Shown here piece after piece: positions 1 through 5,696 of a stretch of DNA of 6,475 bases; within the stretch, counting starts at the first letter, position 1, and each line of letters opens with the position of its first letter. Source of the DNA: an uncultured Collinsella sp. (GTDB lineage Bacteria > Actinomycetota > Coriobacteriia > Coriobacteriales > Coriobacteriaceae); the NCBI GenBank assembly GCA_934646865.1, contig CAKUEU010000081.1, forward strand, positions 1 to 6,475, given 5' to 3'. Position numbers and translations under genes: made by a program. Below the pieces are notes generated by a model, which was not told where the DNA came from, ran no database searches, and was given only the letters and a program-made list of their open reading frames with translations.

Positions 1-28
1 GTCCGCCCGGAGGCGGTCAGCATGAGGG

Positions 29-57
29 TGTCGAAATTCGACAGACGTATTTGTCGA
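29..57. promoter_or_regulatory. Cluster of TGTCGA/TCGACA half-sites, possible operator
   Basis: Seen directly: TGTCGAAATTCGACA (29-43) is a perfect 15-base palindrome with 7-base arms around a single central A. A third half-site, TGTCGA at 52-57, pairs with TCGACA at 38-43 to form a second inverted repeat with an 8-base spacer. Three alternating half-sites within 29 bases, just upstream of a small ORF, resemble an operator for a dimeric repressor bound at two overlapping sites. The regulator is not in the window. No convincing -35/-10 pair accompanies the cluster, so its function is inferred. Confidence 0.4.
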
Positions 58-70
58 TTTTTACTTGACG

Positions 71-82
71 GAACACATGTTC
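71..82. promoter_or_regulatory. LexA (SOS)-box-like palindrome
   Basis: GAACACATGTTC fits the core GAAC-RNRY-GTTC of the LexA box known from Gram-positive bacteria; the flanking bases (G before, T after) do not fit the longer consensus. It overlaps the ATG at 77-79 of the small ORF and follows a TTGACG hexamer (65-70). By chance alone such a core is expected rarely, though not negligibly, in 6.5 kb. Without a defined promoter this is only a candidate SOS site. Confidence 0.3.
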
Positions 83-223
83 TCCGAGGCCTCGGCCGCC
101 GGGGGCTTCGCCGAGCCCGCGGACAGGCCGGCCCCGACGGAGGGGAGGCGCCGCGCGCTCGGGCGGCGCGCCAGGGAGATAGTGGACGAGATAGTCGAGA
201 AGCACGGCCTCAAGAAGGAGTAA
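77..223 (+). CDS. Small hypothetical protein, 48 aa
   Basis: The product is unrecognised. The reading frame is open from just after a stop at 23-25 and ends at TAA 221-223. Possible starts are ATG 77 (48 aa, used here, with a weak GACGGA ahead of it) or TTG 65 (52 aa). Nearly every third codon position is G or C, which supports real coding. The protein has an Ala/Gly/Pro-rich N-terminal half, an Arg-rich middle (RRRALGRRAR) and a charged, probably helical C-terminus (EIVDEIVEKHGLKKE). No signal peptide or membrane segment is visible. Codon choice differs from the neighbours, with several AGG and two ATA codons, hinting at transferred DNA. It stands alone between possible operator sites and the converging prs gene. 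It could instead be the tail of a decayed longer gene. Confidence 0.45.
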   Translation: MFSEASAAGGFAEPADRPAPTEGRRRALGRRAREIVDEIVEKHGLKKE

Positions 224-304
224 CATCGGGACTTGCAGCGACGGACCTCAGGACGCTCTTACACCACGTCTGCGCGCGCGACCAGGCAGGTTGACGAGGA
301 ATAG

Positions 305-336
305 AAAAAGGGTCGGAAGCGTGCTTCCGACCCTTT
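305..336 (-). terminator. Rho-independent terminator of prs
   Basis: A perfect 13-bp stem pairs AAAGGGTCGGAAG (307-319) with CTTCCGACCCTTT (324-336) around the loop CGTG. Read on the minus strand, the stem is followed by a run of five T (complement of 305-309), about 33 bases past the prs stop codon. On the plus strand no T-run follows, so it acts mainly for prs. It also separates prs from the converging small ORF. Confidence 0.9.
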
Positions 337-369
337 AAAAACATCGAAGATGATGTGATGCGCAGTAGA

Positions 370-1356
370 CTACAGCGCGAAGTCGCCGCCGACGAGCGTG
401 GAGACGGGCTCCTCGTGGTAAACGGCGGAGATGGCCTGAGCGAACTCCTCGGCGACCGAGATGGTCTTGATCTTGCCGCCGACCTCGACGGGGATGGCGT
501 CGGTGACGACGCACTCGACGATGGGGGCGTCGTTCAGGCGCTCGATGGCCGGGCCGGAGAAGATGCCGTGGGTGGCGCACACGTAGATGTCGCCGGCGCC
601 CATGGCCTTGAGCTCCTTGACGTTGGCGCACAGGGTGCCAGCGGTGTCGATCATGTCGTCGTTGATGATGCAGGTCTTGCCCTTGATGTCACCGATGATG
701 CCCATGACCTCGGCGGCGTTGTGGCGCGGACGGCCCTTGTGGGCGATGGCAAGGTCGCAGCCAAGCATGTCGGACAGCTTCTTGGCGGCCTTGGCACGGC
801 CCACGTCGGGGGAGACGACGACCAGGTTGTCGGTGTCGAAGTGCATGTCGTTGTAGTACTGGCCAAACAGCGGCAGTGCGGACAGGTGGTTAACCGGGAT
901 ATCGAAGAAGCCCTGGATCTGACCCTGGTGCAGGTCGAGGGTGATGATGCGGTTGACGCCGGCGCGCTCGAGCAGGTTGGCGACGAGGCGGGCGGTGATG
1001 GGCTCGCGCGGGCCGGCCTTGCGATCCTGGCGGGCGTAACCGTAGTGGGTGATGACGGCGGTGATGGAGCGAGCGGATGCGCGCTTGGCAGCGTCGGTGG
1101 CGATGAGCAGCTCCATGAGCATGTCGTTGACGTTGCCGCCGGCCACGGACTGAATCAGGAAGACGTCGGCGCCGCGGACGGTCTCGTCGTAGCGGGCGTA
1201 AATCTCACCATTGGCGAACTGCTTTAGCGTAAGGCCCGAAAGCTCGACCCCAAGGTACTCAGCGATCTTCTGAGCGAGGGGACGGTTGGAGGAACCGGAA
1301 TACACGCGGATGGACTTGCGCATATTCTCCGACTTCTCGGGATCATTAATCGGCAT
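370..1356 (-). CDS. prs: Ribose-phosphate pyrophosphokinase (PRPP synthetase)
   Basis: Makes 5-phosphoribosyl 1-pyrophosphate from ribose 5-phosphate and ATP in the cytosol, the shared precursor for purines, pyrimidines, NAD, histidine and tryptophan. The 328-residue length is slightly above the usual ~315 because of a short N-terminal extension. Visible family motifs are FANGEIYARYDETVRG (47-62), the catalytic flexible loop YGYARQDRKAGPREPIT (105-121), the metal-binding DLHQGQIQGFFDIP (141-154), SPDVG (182-186) and the ribose-phosphate loop DDMIDTAGT (233-241). The common DKRRP segment reads HKGRP (206-210), keeping K207 and R209. ATG 1356 is chosen because AAGGAGA (complement of 1363-1369) lies 6 bases ahead; the internal M12 has no comparable site. 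It follows glmU on the same strand, the gcaD-prs pairing known in Bacillus, but a terminator between them suggests independent transcription. Confidence 0.97.
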   Translation of the reverse strand: MPINDPEKSENMRKSIRVYSGSSNRPLAQKIAEYLGVELSGLTLKQFANGEIYARYDETVRGADVFLIQSVAGGNVNDMLMELLIATDAAKRASARSITAVITHYGYARQDRKAGPREPITARLVANLLERAGVNRIITLDLHQGQIQGFFDIPVNHLSALPLFGQYYNDMHFDTDNLVVVSPDVGRAKAAKKLSDMLGCDLAIAHKGRPRHNAAEVMGIIGDIKGKTCIINDDMIDTAGTLCANVKELKAMGAGDIYVCATHGIFSGPAIERLNDAPIVECVVTDAIPVEVGGKIKTISVAEEFAQAISAVYHEEPVSTLVGGDFAL

Positions 1357-1402
1357 TACCCTTCTCCTTTATACATCGAATGCCATATAGATGCCTTGTT
1401 GC

Positions 1403-1440
1403 ATTGTAACCGCGCGACGGGGTTTATCGAGTCTTGATAA
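1403..1440 (-). promoter_or_regulatory. Probable prs promoter region with 17-bp dyad
   Basis: Because glmU ends in a terminator, prs should have its own promoter in this gap. On the minus strand the best -10-like hexamer is TACAAT (complement of 1403-1408), which would give a leader of about 40 bases. No good -35 sits at the right distance; TTGACG (complement of 1450-1455) is too far away. Immediately upstream lies TTATCGAGTCTTGATAA (1424-1440), a palindrome with 7 of 8 base pairs matching around a central T, placed where a regulator could act. Promoter and regulation are both inferred. Confidence 0.3.
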
Positions 1441-1499
1441 CGTCTTTACCGTCAACGGACACGAACCGACCACTCATCCGGTCGCGCAGGTCACGATAG

Positions 1500-1533
1500 A
1501 AAAAGGAGCCGTCCCCATGGAACAGCTCCTTTT
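1500..1533 (-). terminator. Rho-independent terminator of glmU
   Basis: AAAAGGAGC (1501-1509) pairs with GCTCCTTTT (1525-1533) in a 9-bp stem with a 15-base loop. Read on the minus strand, the stem runs into five T (complement of 1500-1504). It begins 16 bases after the glmU stop codon. The large loop makes it weaker than the prs terminator, so some read-through into prs is possible. Confidence 0.75.
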
Positions 1534-1548
1534 GTGCTTGGTAAAACG

Positions 1549-2961
1549 TTATACCTCGTCACCCTCGTGCAGACGGCGACGATAATCGGCGGCCCAGCCC
1601 TCAATATTCACCTGGCGGGCGCGGCCCAGGCCGAGCGCGTCGGCGGGTACCGGCTCGGTGATGACGGAGCCGGCGGCCACGAGCGCGCCGTCGCCGATCT
1701 GGGCGGGCGCGACCATCATGGTGTCGGAGCCGATGAAGGCGTCCTTGCCGATGACGGTCTTGTGCTTGTGAACGCCGTCGTAGTTGCAGGTGATGGAGCC
1801 CGCGCCCACGTTGACGCCAGAGCCCATGGTGGTGTCGCCGATGTAGGACAGGTGCGGCACCTTGGAGCCCTCGCCGATCGTGGACTTCTTGATCTCCACG
1901 TGCGTGCCGGCCTTGGAGCCGTCGAGCATGTGGGTGCCCGGGCGCAGGTAGGCGCGCGGGCCGCAGTCGACGCCGTTCTCGATGACGGCCTCGATGGCGA
2001 TGGTCTCATCGATGGTGCAGCCGCTGCCGACGGTGGTGTCGGTGAGGCGGCTGTTGGGGCCGAGCTGGCACTCCTCGCCCACGGTGACGTGGCCGATCAG
2101 GTGCGTCTGCGGCCACACGATGGTGTCGCGGCCGATGGTGGCGTCGGGGCCGATCCAGGCCTGCGTGGGGTCGATGAACGTGACGCCCTCGGCCATCCAG
2201 TGCTCGTTGATGCGGTCACGCGCGATAGCGGTGAGCTGCGCGAGCTGGATGCGGCTGTTGACGCCCAGGCCGTCGCGGTAGTCGTCGCAGTGGAAGATGG
2301 AGACCGCCTGGCCGTGGCCTTTGAGGATCTCGAGCATGTCGGGCAGGTAGTACTCGGACTGCGCGTTGTCGTTGCCGATCTCGTTAATGTGGGCAGCGAG
2401 CTGCGCGCCGTCGAAGGCGTAGCAGCCGGCGTTGCACTCCAGCAGCGTGGCGGCCTGCTCGGGCGTGCAGTCCTTCTGCTCGATGATGCGCTCGATCTGG
2501 CCGTCGGCGCCCAGCTTGATACGGCCGTAGCCAAAGGGGTCGGGCGGGGTCATGGTCATGACGGTGCAGGCGAGCTCGCCGGTGGCGACGGTCTGCGCGA
2601 ACTTGGCGACGGTGTCGGCGGTGATGAGCGGCAGATCGCCGTTGAGCACGACGACCGGGCCCTCAGCGATGCCGCAGGCCTCGAGCGCGACCTTTACGGC
2701 GTGGCCGGTGCCCAGGCGCTCGGTCTGCTCGACGCACTCGACCTTGGTGGCGCTGTTGGCGTAGGCGCCGTCGATGAGGGCGCGCATCTCGTCGGCGTGG
2801 CTGCCGATGACGACCACGACGCGGCTGCAGCCGGCCTTGATTGTGGCGTCGACGATCCACTGAACCATGGGCTTGCCCAGGATCTTGTGCGAAACCTTGC
2901 AGTGGTTCGACTTCATGCGGGTGCCCTCGCCGGCAGCGAGGATAATTGCGGTTGCGTCCAT
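1549..2961 (-). CDS. glmU: Bifunctional GlcNAc-1-P uridyltransferase / GlcN-1-P acetyltransferase
   Basis: Performs the last two steps to UDP-N-acetylglucosamine, the precursor of peptidoglycan: acetylation of glucosamine 1-phosphate by acetyl-CoA, then UMP transfer from UTP. The 470 residues are close to the family's ~456. The N-terminal pyrophosphorylase domain shows LAAGEGTRM (8-16) with K22, QTERLGTGHAV (79-89), NGD with metal-binding D109, GYGRI (144-148), and the second metal ligand N235 in GLGVN. The C-terminal left-handed beta-helix of hexapeptide repeats (about 263-450) has R340, K358, the catalytic-position H370 in PHLSYIGD and NYDG (393-396). Both active sites look intact. ATG 2961 is chosen over an upstream in-frame start at 3015 because family homology begins at MDATAIILAAG and AGGAGA (complement of 2966-2971) sits just before it. 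It diverges from the ECF operon across a 200-base gap. Confidence 0.97.
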   Translation of the reverse strand: MDATAIILAAGEGTRMKSNHCKVSHKILGKPMVQWIVDATIKAGCSRVVVVIGSHADEMRALIDGAYANSATKVECVEQTERLGTGHAVKVALEACGIAEGPVVVLNGDLPLITADTVAKFAQTVATGELACTVMTMTPPDPFGYGRIKLGADGQIERIIEQKDCTPEQAATLLECNAGCYAFDGAQLAAHINEIGNDNAQSEYYLPDMLEILKGHGQAVSIFHCDDYRDGLGVNSRIQLAQLTAIARDRINEHWMAEGVTFIDPTQAWIGPDATIGRDTIVWPQTHLIGHVTVGEECQLGPNSRLTDTTVGSGCTIDETIAIEAVIENGVDCGPRAYLRPGTHMLDGSKAGTHVEIKKSTIGEGSKVPHLSYIGDTTMGSGVNVGAGSITCNYDGVHKHKTVIGKDAFIGSDTMMVAPAQIGDGALVAAGSVITEPVPADALGLGRARQVNIEGWAADYRRRLHEGDEV

Positions 2962-2986
2962 GTGATCTCCTGTTACGTTATAGAGA

Positions 2987-3009
2987 CGTGTGTTTGGAAA
3001 CGATACACG
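2987..3009. promoter_or_regulatory. Interrupted dyad over the ECF promoter -35
   Basis: CGTGT (2987-2991) plus GTTT (2992-2995) are mirrored by AAAC (2998-3001) and, after a 3-base interruption, ACACG (3005-3009); the centre GTTTGGAAAC is itself a 10-base palindrome. The repeat covers the proposed -35 at 2994-2999 and lies in the divergent glmU/ECF gap, so it could be an operator for either side. No sequence resembling a known vitamin riboswitch was seen in 2962-3161. Confidence 0.3.
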
Positions 3010-3021
3010 GCGCAATATGAT
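2994..3021 (+). promoter_or_regulatory. Candidate promoter of the ECF transporter operon
   Basis: TTGGAA (2994-2999; 4 of 6 matches to TTGACA) and TATGAT (3016-3021; 5 of 6 to TATAAT) are separated by 16 bases, a workable sigma-70-type spacing. Transcription would start near 3028 and leave a leader of about 130 bases before the T-component start. A second TATGAT at 3032-3037 lacks a matching -35. Confidence 0.45.
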
Positions 3022-3060
3022 ACCGCAGGCATATGATGAGCGCGTAACGATTGGCGCGCG

Positions 3061-3165
3061 GTGACCGAGGCCTGTGCTGCCGGCGTGGCGTTTGCGCTGC
3101 TTGTGTATGGCGTTGACGGCGCCGTGGCGTTGGCGTTTGAGCGAGAGAACGGGGGGTGCCCGTGA
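3061..3165 (+). CDS. Possible 34-aa leader ORF upstream of ecfT
   Basis: A GTG-initiated frame encodes a short hydrophobic peptide (segment AAGVAFALLVYGV) and ends in TGA 3163-3165. The stop overlaps the GTG 3162 start of the T component as GTGA, the arrangement typical of translationally coupled genes. No family is recognised. No Shine-Dalgarno sequence precedes GTG 3061, and the frame is closed upstream by TGA at 3037-3039, so expression is doubtful. It may be a coupled leader peptide, the remnant of a lost gene, or a chance frame in GC-rich leader DNA. Confidence 0.25.
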   Translation: MTEACAAGVAFALLVYGVDGAVALAFERENGGCP

Positions 3166-4049
3166 ACAACATGCGAGAGGGTTCGGGCACCGAGCCCGTG
3201 GCGGCGTTCTCGATGTCGCATCCGGCGGTGCCGGCGCTCTATATAGTGTTGACGCTGGGACTTACCATGTTCTCGATGCAGCCGGTGTTGATTGCGCTGT
3301 CGCTCGCGGGCGGGCTGGCGTATGGGTTTGCGACGCGCGGGGCTGTCCGTACGTTGGGTGCGCTGCGCTGGCAGCTGCCGGTGATTTTGATTATCGCGCT
3401 GGTTAATCCGCTGTTTAGCGCCTCGGGCTCGACGGAGCTGTTCCGCATTGGCATGCGCGCGGTGTATCTGGAGAGTTTGGTGTACGGCTTGTGCATGGGT
3501 GGGCTGTTTGTGGCGAGCGTGCTGTGGTTTGAGGCCGCGGCGTCGATGCTCGAATACGACAAGGTGCTTGCGCTGCTGGGTAACGCCGCGCCGGTAATCG
3601 CGCTCATGATCTCGATGTGCATGCGGCTGATCCCGCAGTTTTTGCGCCGCGGCCGCACGGTGCTGGCGGTGCAGGACGCGATTGATGTGCCGGGGCGCGC
3701 GCCTGCCGACCCCGTGCGCTCGCGCTTGCGGGCGTCGAGCGTGCTGATGGGCTGGGGTATGGAGGATTCGCTTGAGCGTGCGGACGCCATGCGCTCGCGC
3801 GGGTGGGGCGCCGCGACGCGTCGTACGACGTATGCGCGGTACCGGCTTGGACGCGGCGATGTTGTTGCGCTGGTGGGGCTGGCGTTGTTTGGCGCGGTTG
3901 CCGTGGCGGTGGCGTGGATTGCGACGACGCAGTATTCGTTTTACCCGCAGCTCTCGGTGCCCGCGCCGTGGCCGGGCTATGTTGTGTACGCTGCCTGGAT
4001 GGCGCTGCCTTGCGTGCTGCGCGCGATTGACGAGAAGAGGTTTGGCTGA
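3162..4049 (+). CDS. ecfT: ECF transporter transmembrane (T) component
   Basis: Membrane scaffold of an energy-coupling factor importer. It transmits ATP-driven movement from the ATPases to the substrate-binding S component. The 295 residues show hydrophobic segments near 22-57, 70-85, 105-123, 136-158, 225-247 and 265-285. Family-like landmarks are NPLF (82-85) after a membrane helix, ESLVYGL (104-110) and MRLIP (154-158). A C-terminal coupling helix carries ERADAMRSRGWG (205-216), matching the Ala/Ser-Arg-Gly motif that docks on the ATPases. The expected first motif of this kind is degenerate (VLAVQDAID, 167-175). GTG 3162 is chosen because G-rich DNA (3151-3156) precedes it; GTG 3156 and ATG 3171 are alternatives. 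Its stop overlaps the ATPase start by one base (TGATG). The family assignment is firm, the exact start less so. Confidence 0.9.
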   Translation: MNNMREGSGTEPVAAFSMSHPAVPALYIVLTLGLTMFSMQPVLIALSLAGGLAYGFATRGAVRTLGALRWQLPVILIIALVNPLFSASGSTELFRIGMRAVYLESLVYGLCMGGLFVASVLWFEAAASMLEYDKVLALLGNAAPVIALMISMCMRLIPQFLRRGRTVLAVQDAIDVPGRAPADPVRSRLRASSVLMGWGMEDSLERADAMRSRGWGAATRRTTYARYRLGRGDVVALVGLALFGAVAVAVAWIATTQYSFYPQLSVPAPWPGYVVYAAWMALPCVLRAIDEKRFG

Positions 4050-5692
4050 TGGCTCGGTTGGATAGGGGCTCGGTGTCGGGTACGGCGTGCGATTCGGATG
4101 TGCCGGCGATTGAGGTCCGGGGCCTGAGCTTTGCCTACCCCGGTGCCGCTGCGCCGGTGCTCGAAGGGCTCGACTGGTCTGTTCCCCAAGGTACGTTTGC
4201 ACTGCTGGTGGGCGGTACCGGGTCGGGTAAGTCGACGCTGCTCTCGCTGCTTAAACCCGAGATCGCTCCGGCGGGCGAGCGCGCTGGCGAACTGCGCGTG
4301 CTGGGCGAGAGCGTTGCCGGCATGGATGTCCGAGCGTCTGCGGAGCGCGTGGGCTATGTGTTCCAGGATCCCGAGAACCAGATCGTGTGCGAGACCGTGT
4401 GGCATGAGATGGCGTTTGGCCTGGAAAACCTGGGTATGTCGCGCGACGAGATGCGCCGTCGCGTTGCCGAGACCAGCTATTTCTTTGGAATGGAGGATTG
4501 GCTCCACCGCGATACCGACACGCTTTCGGGCGGTCGCAAACAGCTGCTGTCGCTGGCCGCCGTTCTGGCGCTGCGCCCGCGCGTGCTGCTGCTCGACGAG
4601 CCTACGTCTCAGCTGGATCCCGTTGCGGAGAAGACTTTTCTGCACGCGCTGTTCCGCGTGAATCGTGAGCTGGGCTGCACGGTGGTTGTGGCGACACATC
4701 AGCCGCGGCCGATGCTCGAATATGCGACGTGTACGTATCGGATTGAAGACGGCCGCGTGCACGAGGTGGCGGATATGGCTTCTTTGGGGCGCCGAGAACC
4801 GCTGTTTTCCGATGGTATGCCGGGGTGGGGTGCCATCCGACGTGCAAAAAATGGAGTATTCAGCAGACGCGAGGGCGATTTGGGCTCTATGGGGCCGTCT
4901 GAGGATGTATCGGGCGCGAATAGGGGCCAGAAATTGGACAAATCGTCCGGATGTGTGGTGCAAACGTCGCCGGCGAACACCCCGGAAGCCTCCTTGCGCG
5001 CGGGCGGAGGCAGAATACTCCAAAAAATGCACGGCGGGTCGGCTACCACCCTGTCGGAAGGCTGGTTTCGCTACGACCGCGTGTCCGGCTGGGTGCTGCG
5101 TGGGCTCGATGTGGCGTTTTCGGCCGGTGCGGTGCATGCGGTCGTGGGTGGCAACGGCTGCGGCAAGTCTACGATGCTTTCGGTGCTGGCCAAGACGGTC
5201 AAGCTGCAGCGCGGCCGCATGGTGCGCGGAGCGGCTTCGGCGGCGTTGTTGCCACAGAATCCCAAGGCGTTGCTGGTTGCCGAGACCGTGCGCGACGAGC
5301 TCATGGAATGGGCCTCGACCTGCGGATATGACGAGGCTGCGGCACGGGAGCAAGCGGTGCGCCTGGGGCTCACGGGCCTGGACGCGCGCCATCCGTATGA
5401 CCTCTCGGGCGGACAACGCCAGCTGCTCGCGCTGGCAAAGCTGCTGCTGATCGGCCCCGAGTTGCTATTGCTCGATGAGCCAACCAAGGGTCTGGACCTG
5501 GCCAGCCGCCGCATCATCGCCCGCGCCCTGCGCGACCATGCGCAGGCAGGCGGCACCGTCATCATGGCCACGCACGACCTGGACTTTGCCGAGCAGGTAT
5601 CCGACGACGTTGCCATGATGTTCGACGGCGAGATTGCCTGCATGGAGCCTCCGGCAGACTTTTTTGCCGACAACGTGTTCTATAGGGCGTGA
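4049..5692 (+). CDS. Fused double ATPase (A1-A2) of an ECF transporter
   Basis: One 547-residue chain contains both ABC ATPases that power the ECF importer at the inner membrane face. Domain 1 (about 18-244) has Walker A GGTGSGKS (55-62), Q-loop Q106 in VFQDPENQ, signature LSGGRKQ (159-165), Walker B LLLDE ending D183-E184 and switch H217. Domain 2 (about 337-533) has Walker A GGNGCGKS (367-374), Q403, signature LSGGQRQ (452-458), Walker B ending D476-E477 and H509. Both sites therefore look competent. A polar linker of about 90 residues (245-336), predicted disordered, joins them; residues 265-328 are encoded by a 191-bp inverted-repeat-bounded segment. ATG 4049 is preceded by AGAAGAGG (4033-4040). 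Fused EcfA1-EcfA2 proteins are known in Actinobacteria (CbrU type); the linker content is what is odd. The next gene starts 4 bases after the stop. Confidence 0.93.
   Translation: MARLDRGSVSGTACDSDVPAIEVRGLSFAYPGAAAPVLEGLDWSVPQGTFALLVGGTGSGKSTLLSLLKPEIAPAGERAGELRVLGESVAGMDVRASAERVGYVFQDPENQIVCETVWHEMAFGLENLGMSRDEMRRRVAETSYFFGMEDWLHRDTDTLSGGRKQLLSLAAVLALRPRVLLLDEPTSQLDPVAEKTFLHALFRVNRELGCTVVVATHQPRPMLEYATCTYRIEDGRVHEVADMASLGRREPLFSDGMPGWGAIRRAKNGVFSRREGDLGSMGPSEDVSGANRGQKLDKSSGCVVQTSPANTPEASLRAGGGRILQKMHGGSATTLSEGWFRYDRVSGWVLRGLDVAFSAGAVHAVVGGNGCGKSTMLSVLAKTVKLQRGRMVRGAASAALLPQNPKALLVAETVRDELMEWASTCGYDEAAAREQAVRLGLTGLDARHPYDLSGGQRQLLALAKLLLIGPELLLLDEPTKGLDLASRRIIARALRDHAQAGGTVIMATHDLDFAEQVSDDVAMMFDGEIACMEPPADFFADNVFYRA
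4842..5032. repeat. 191-bp segment bounded by 20-base inverted repeats
   Basis: The left end GTGCAAAAAATGGAGTATTC (4842-4861) and the right end GAATACTCCAAAAAATGCAC (5013-5032) are inverted copies, identical at 15 of 20 positions. All five mismatches lie in the A-tract, which reads A on the plus strand at both ends, so the 9-base core CAAAAAATG is a direct repeat within inverted flanks. The ends extend inward by a further matching GC. No target-site duplication is clear. The segment lies inside the ATPase gene, in the inter-domain linker, with AT-rich ends and codons rare nearby (AGA, ATA, AAA, GGA). It resembles a MITE-like or intergenic-repeat element captured in frame; origin and mobility are inferred. 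Confidence 0.55.
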
Positions 5693-5696
5693 TGGA

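Noticed and set aside
22..294. 90-aa plus-strand ORF at the left edge
   Set aside because: Overlaps the frame of 77-223, but its third positions are not GC-biased and its Arg/Gly-rich translation looks like an out-of-frame shadow. A frameshift joining the two frames cannot be excluded.
355..1227. Long plus-strand ORF (290 aa) opposite prs
   Set aside because: Val/Asp/Gly-rich translation typical of the antisense of a GC-rich gene; prs on the other strand has full family motifs and a ribosome site.
2977..2982. TATAAC (minus strand) as the glmU -10 element
   Set aside because: It would start transcription within the ribosome-binding site and has no suitable -35, so the glmU promoter is left unassigned.
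1534..3036. 500-aa plus-strand ORF opposite glmU
   Set aside because: Antisense shadow of glmU, with repetitive Ala/Val/Gly/Asp composition and no recognisable domain.
2962..3161. Vitamin riboswitch (cobalamin, TPP, FMN, THF) ahead of the ECF operon
   Set aside because: None of the conserved core segments of these riboswitches, including the B12 box, could be seen.
2973..4202. 409-aa minus-strand ORF opposite ecfT
   Set aside because: Arg/His/Pro/Gln-rich low-complexity translation, as expected for the antisense of a GC-rich membrane protein gene.
4842..5032. CRISPR array or transposase-bearing insertion sequence in the linker
   Set aside because: Only two repeat copies, in inverted order, with no spacer series and no transposase frame inside the 191 bases.
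3977..5416. 479-aa minus-strand ORF opposite the ATPase gene
   Set aside because: Antisense shadow; the plus strand encodes two complete ABC ATPase motif sets.
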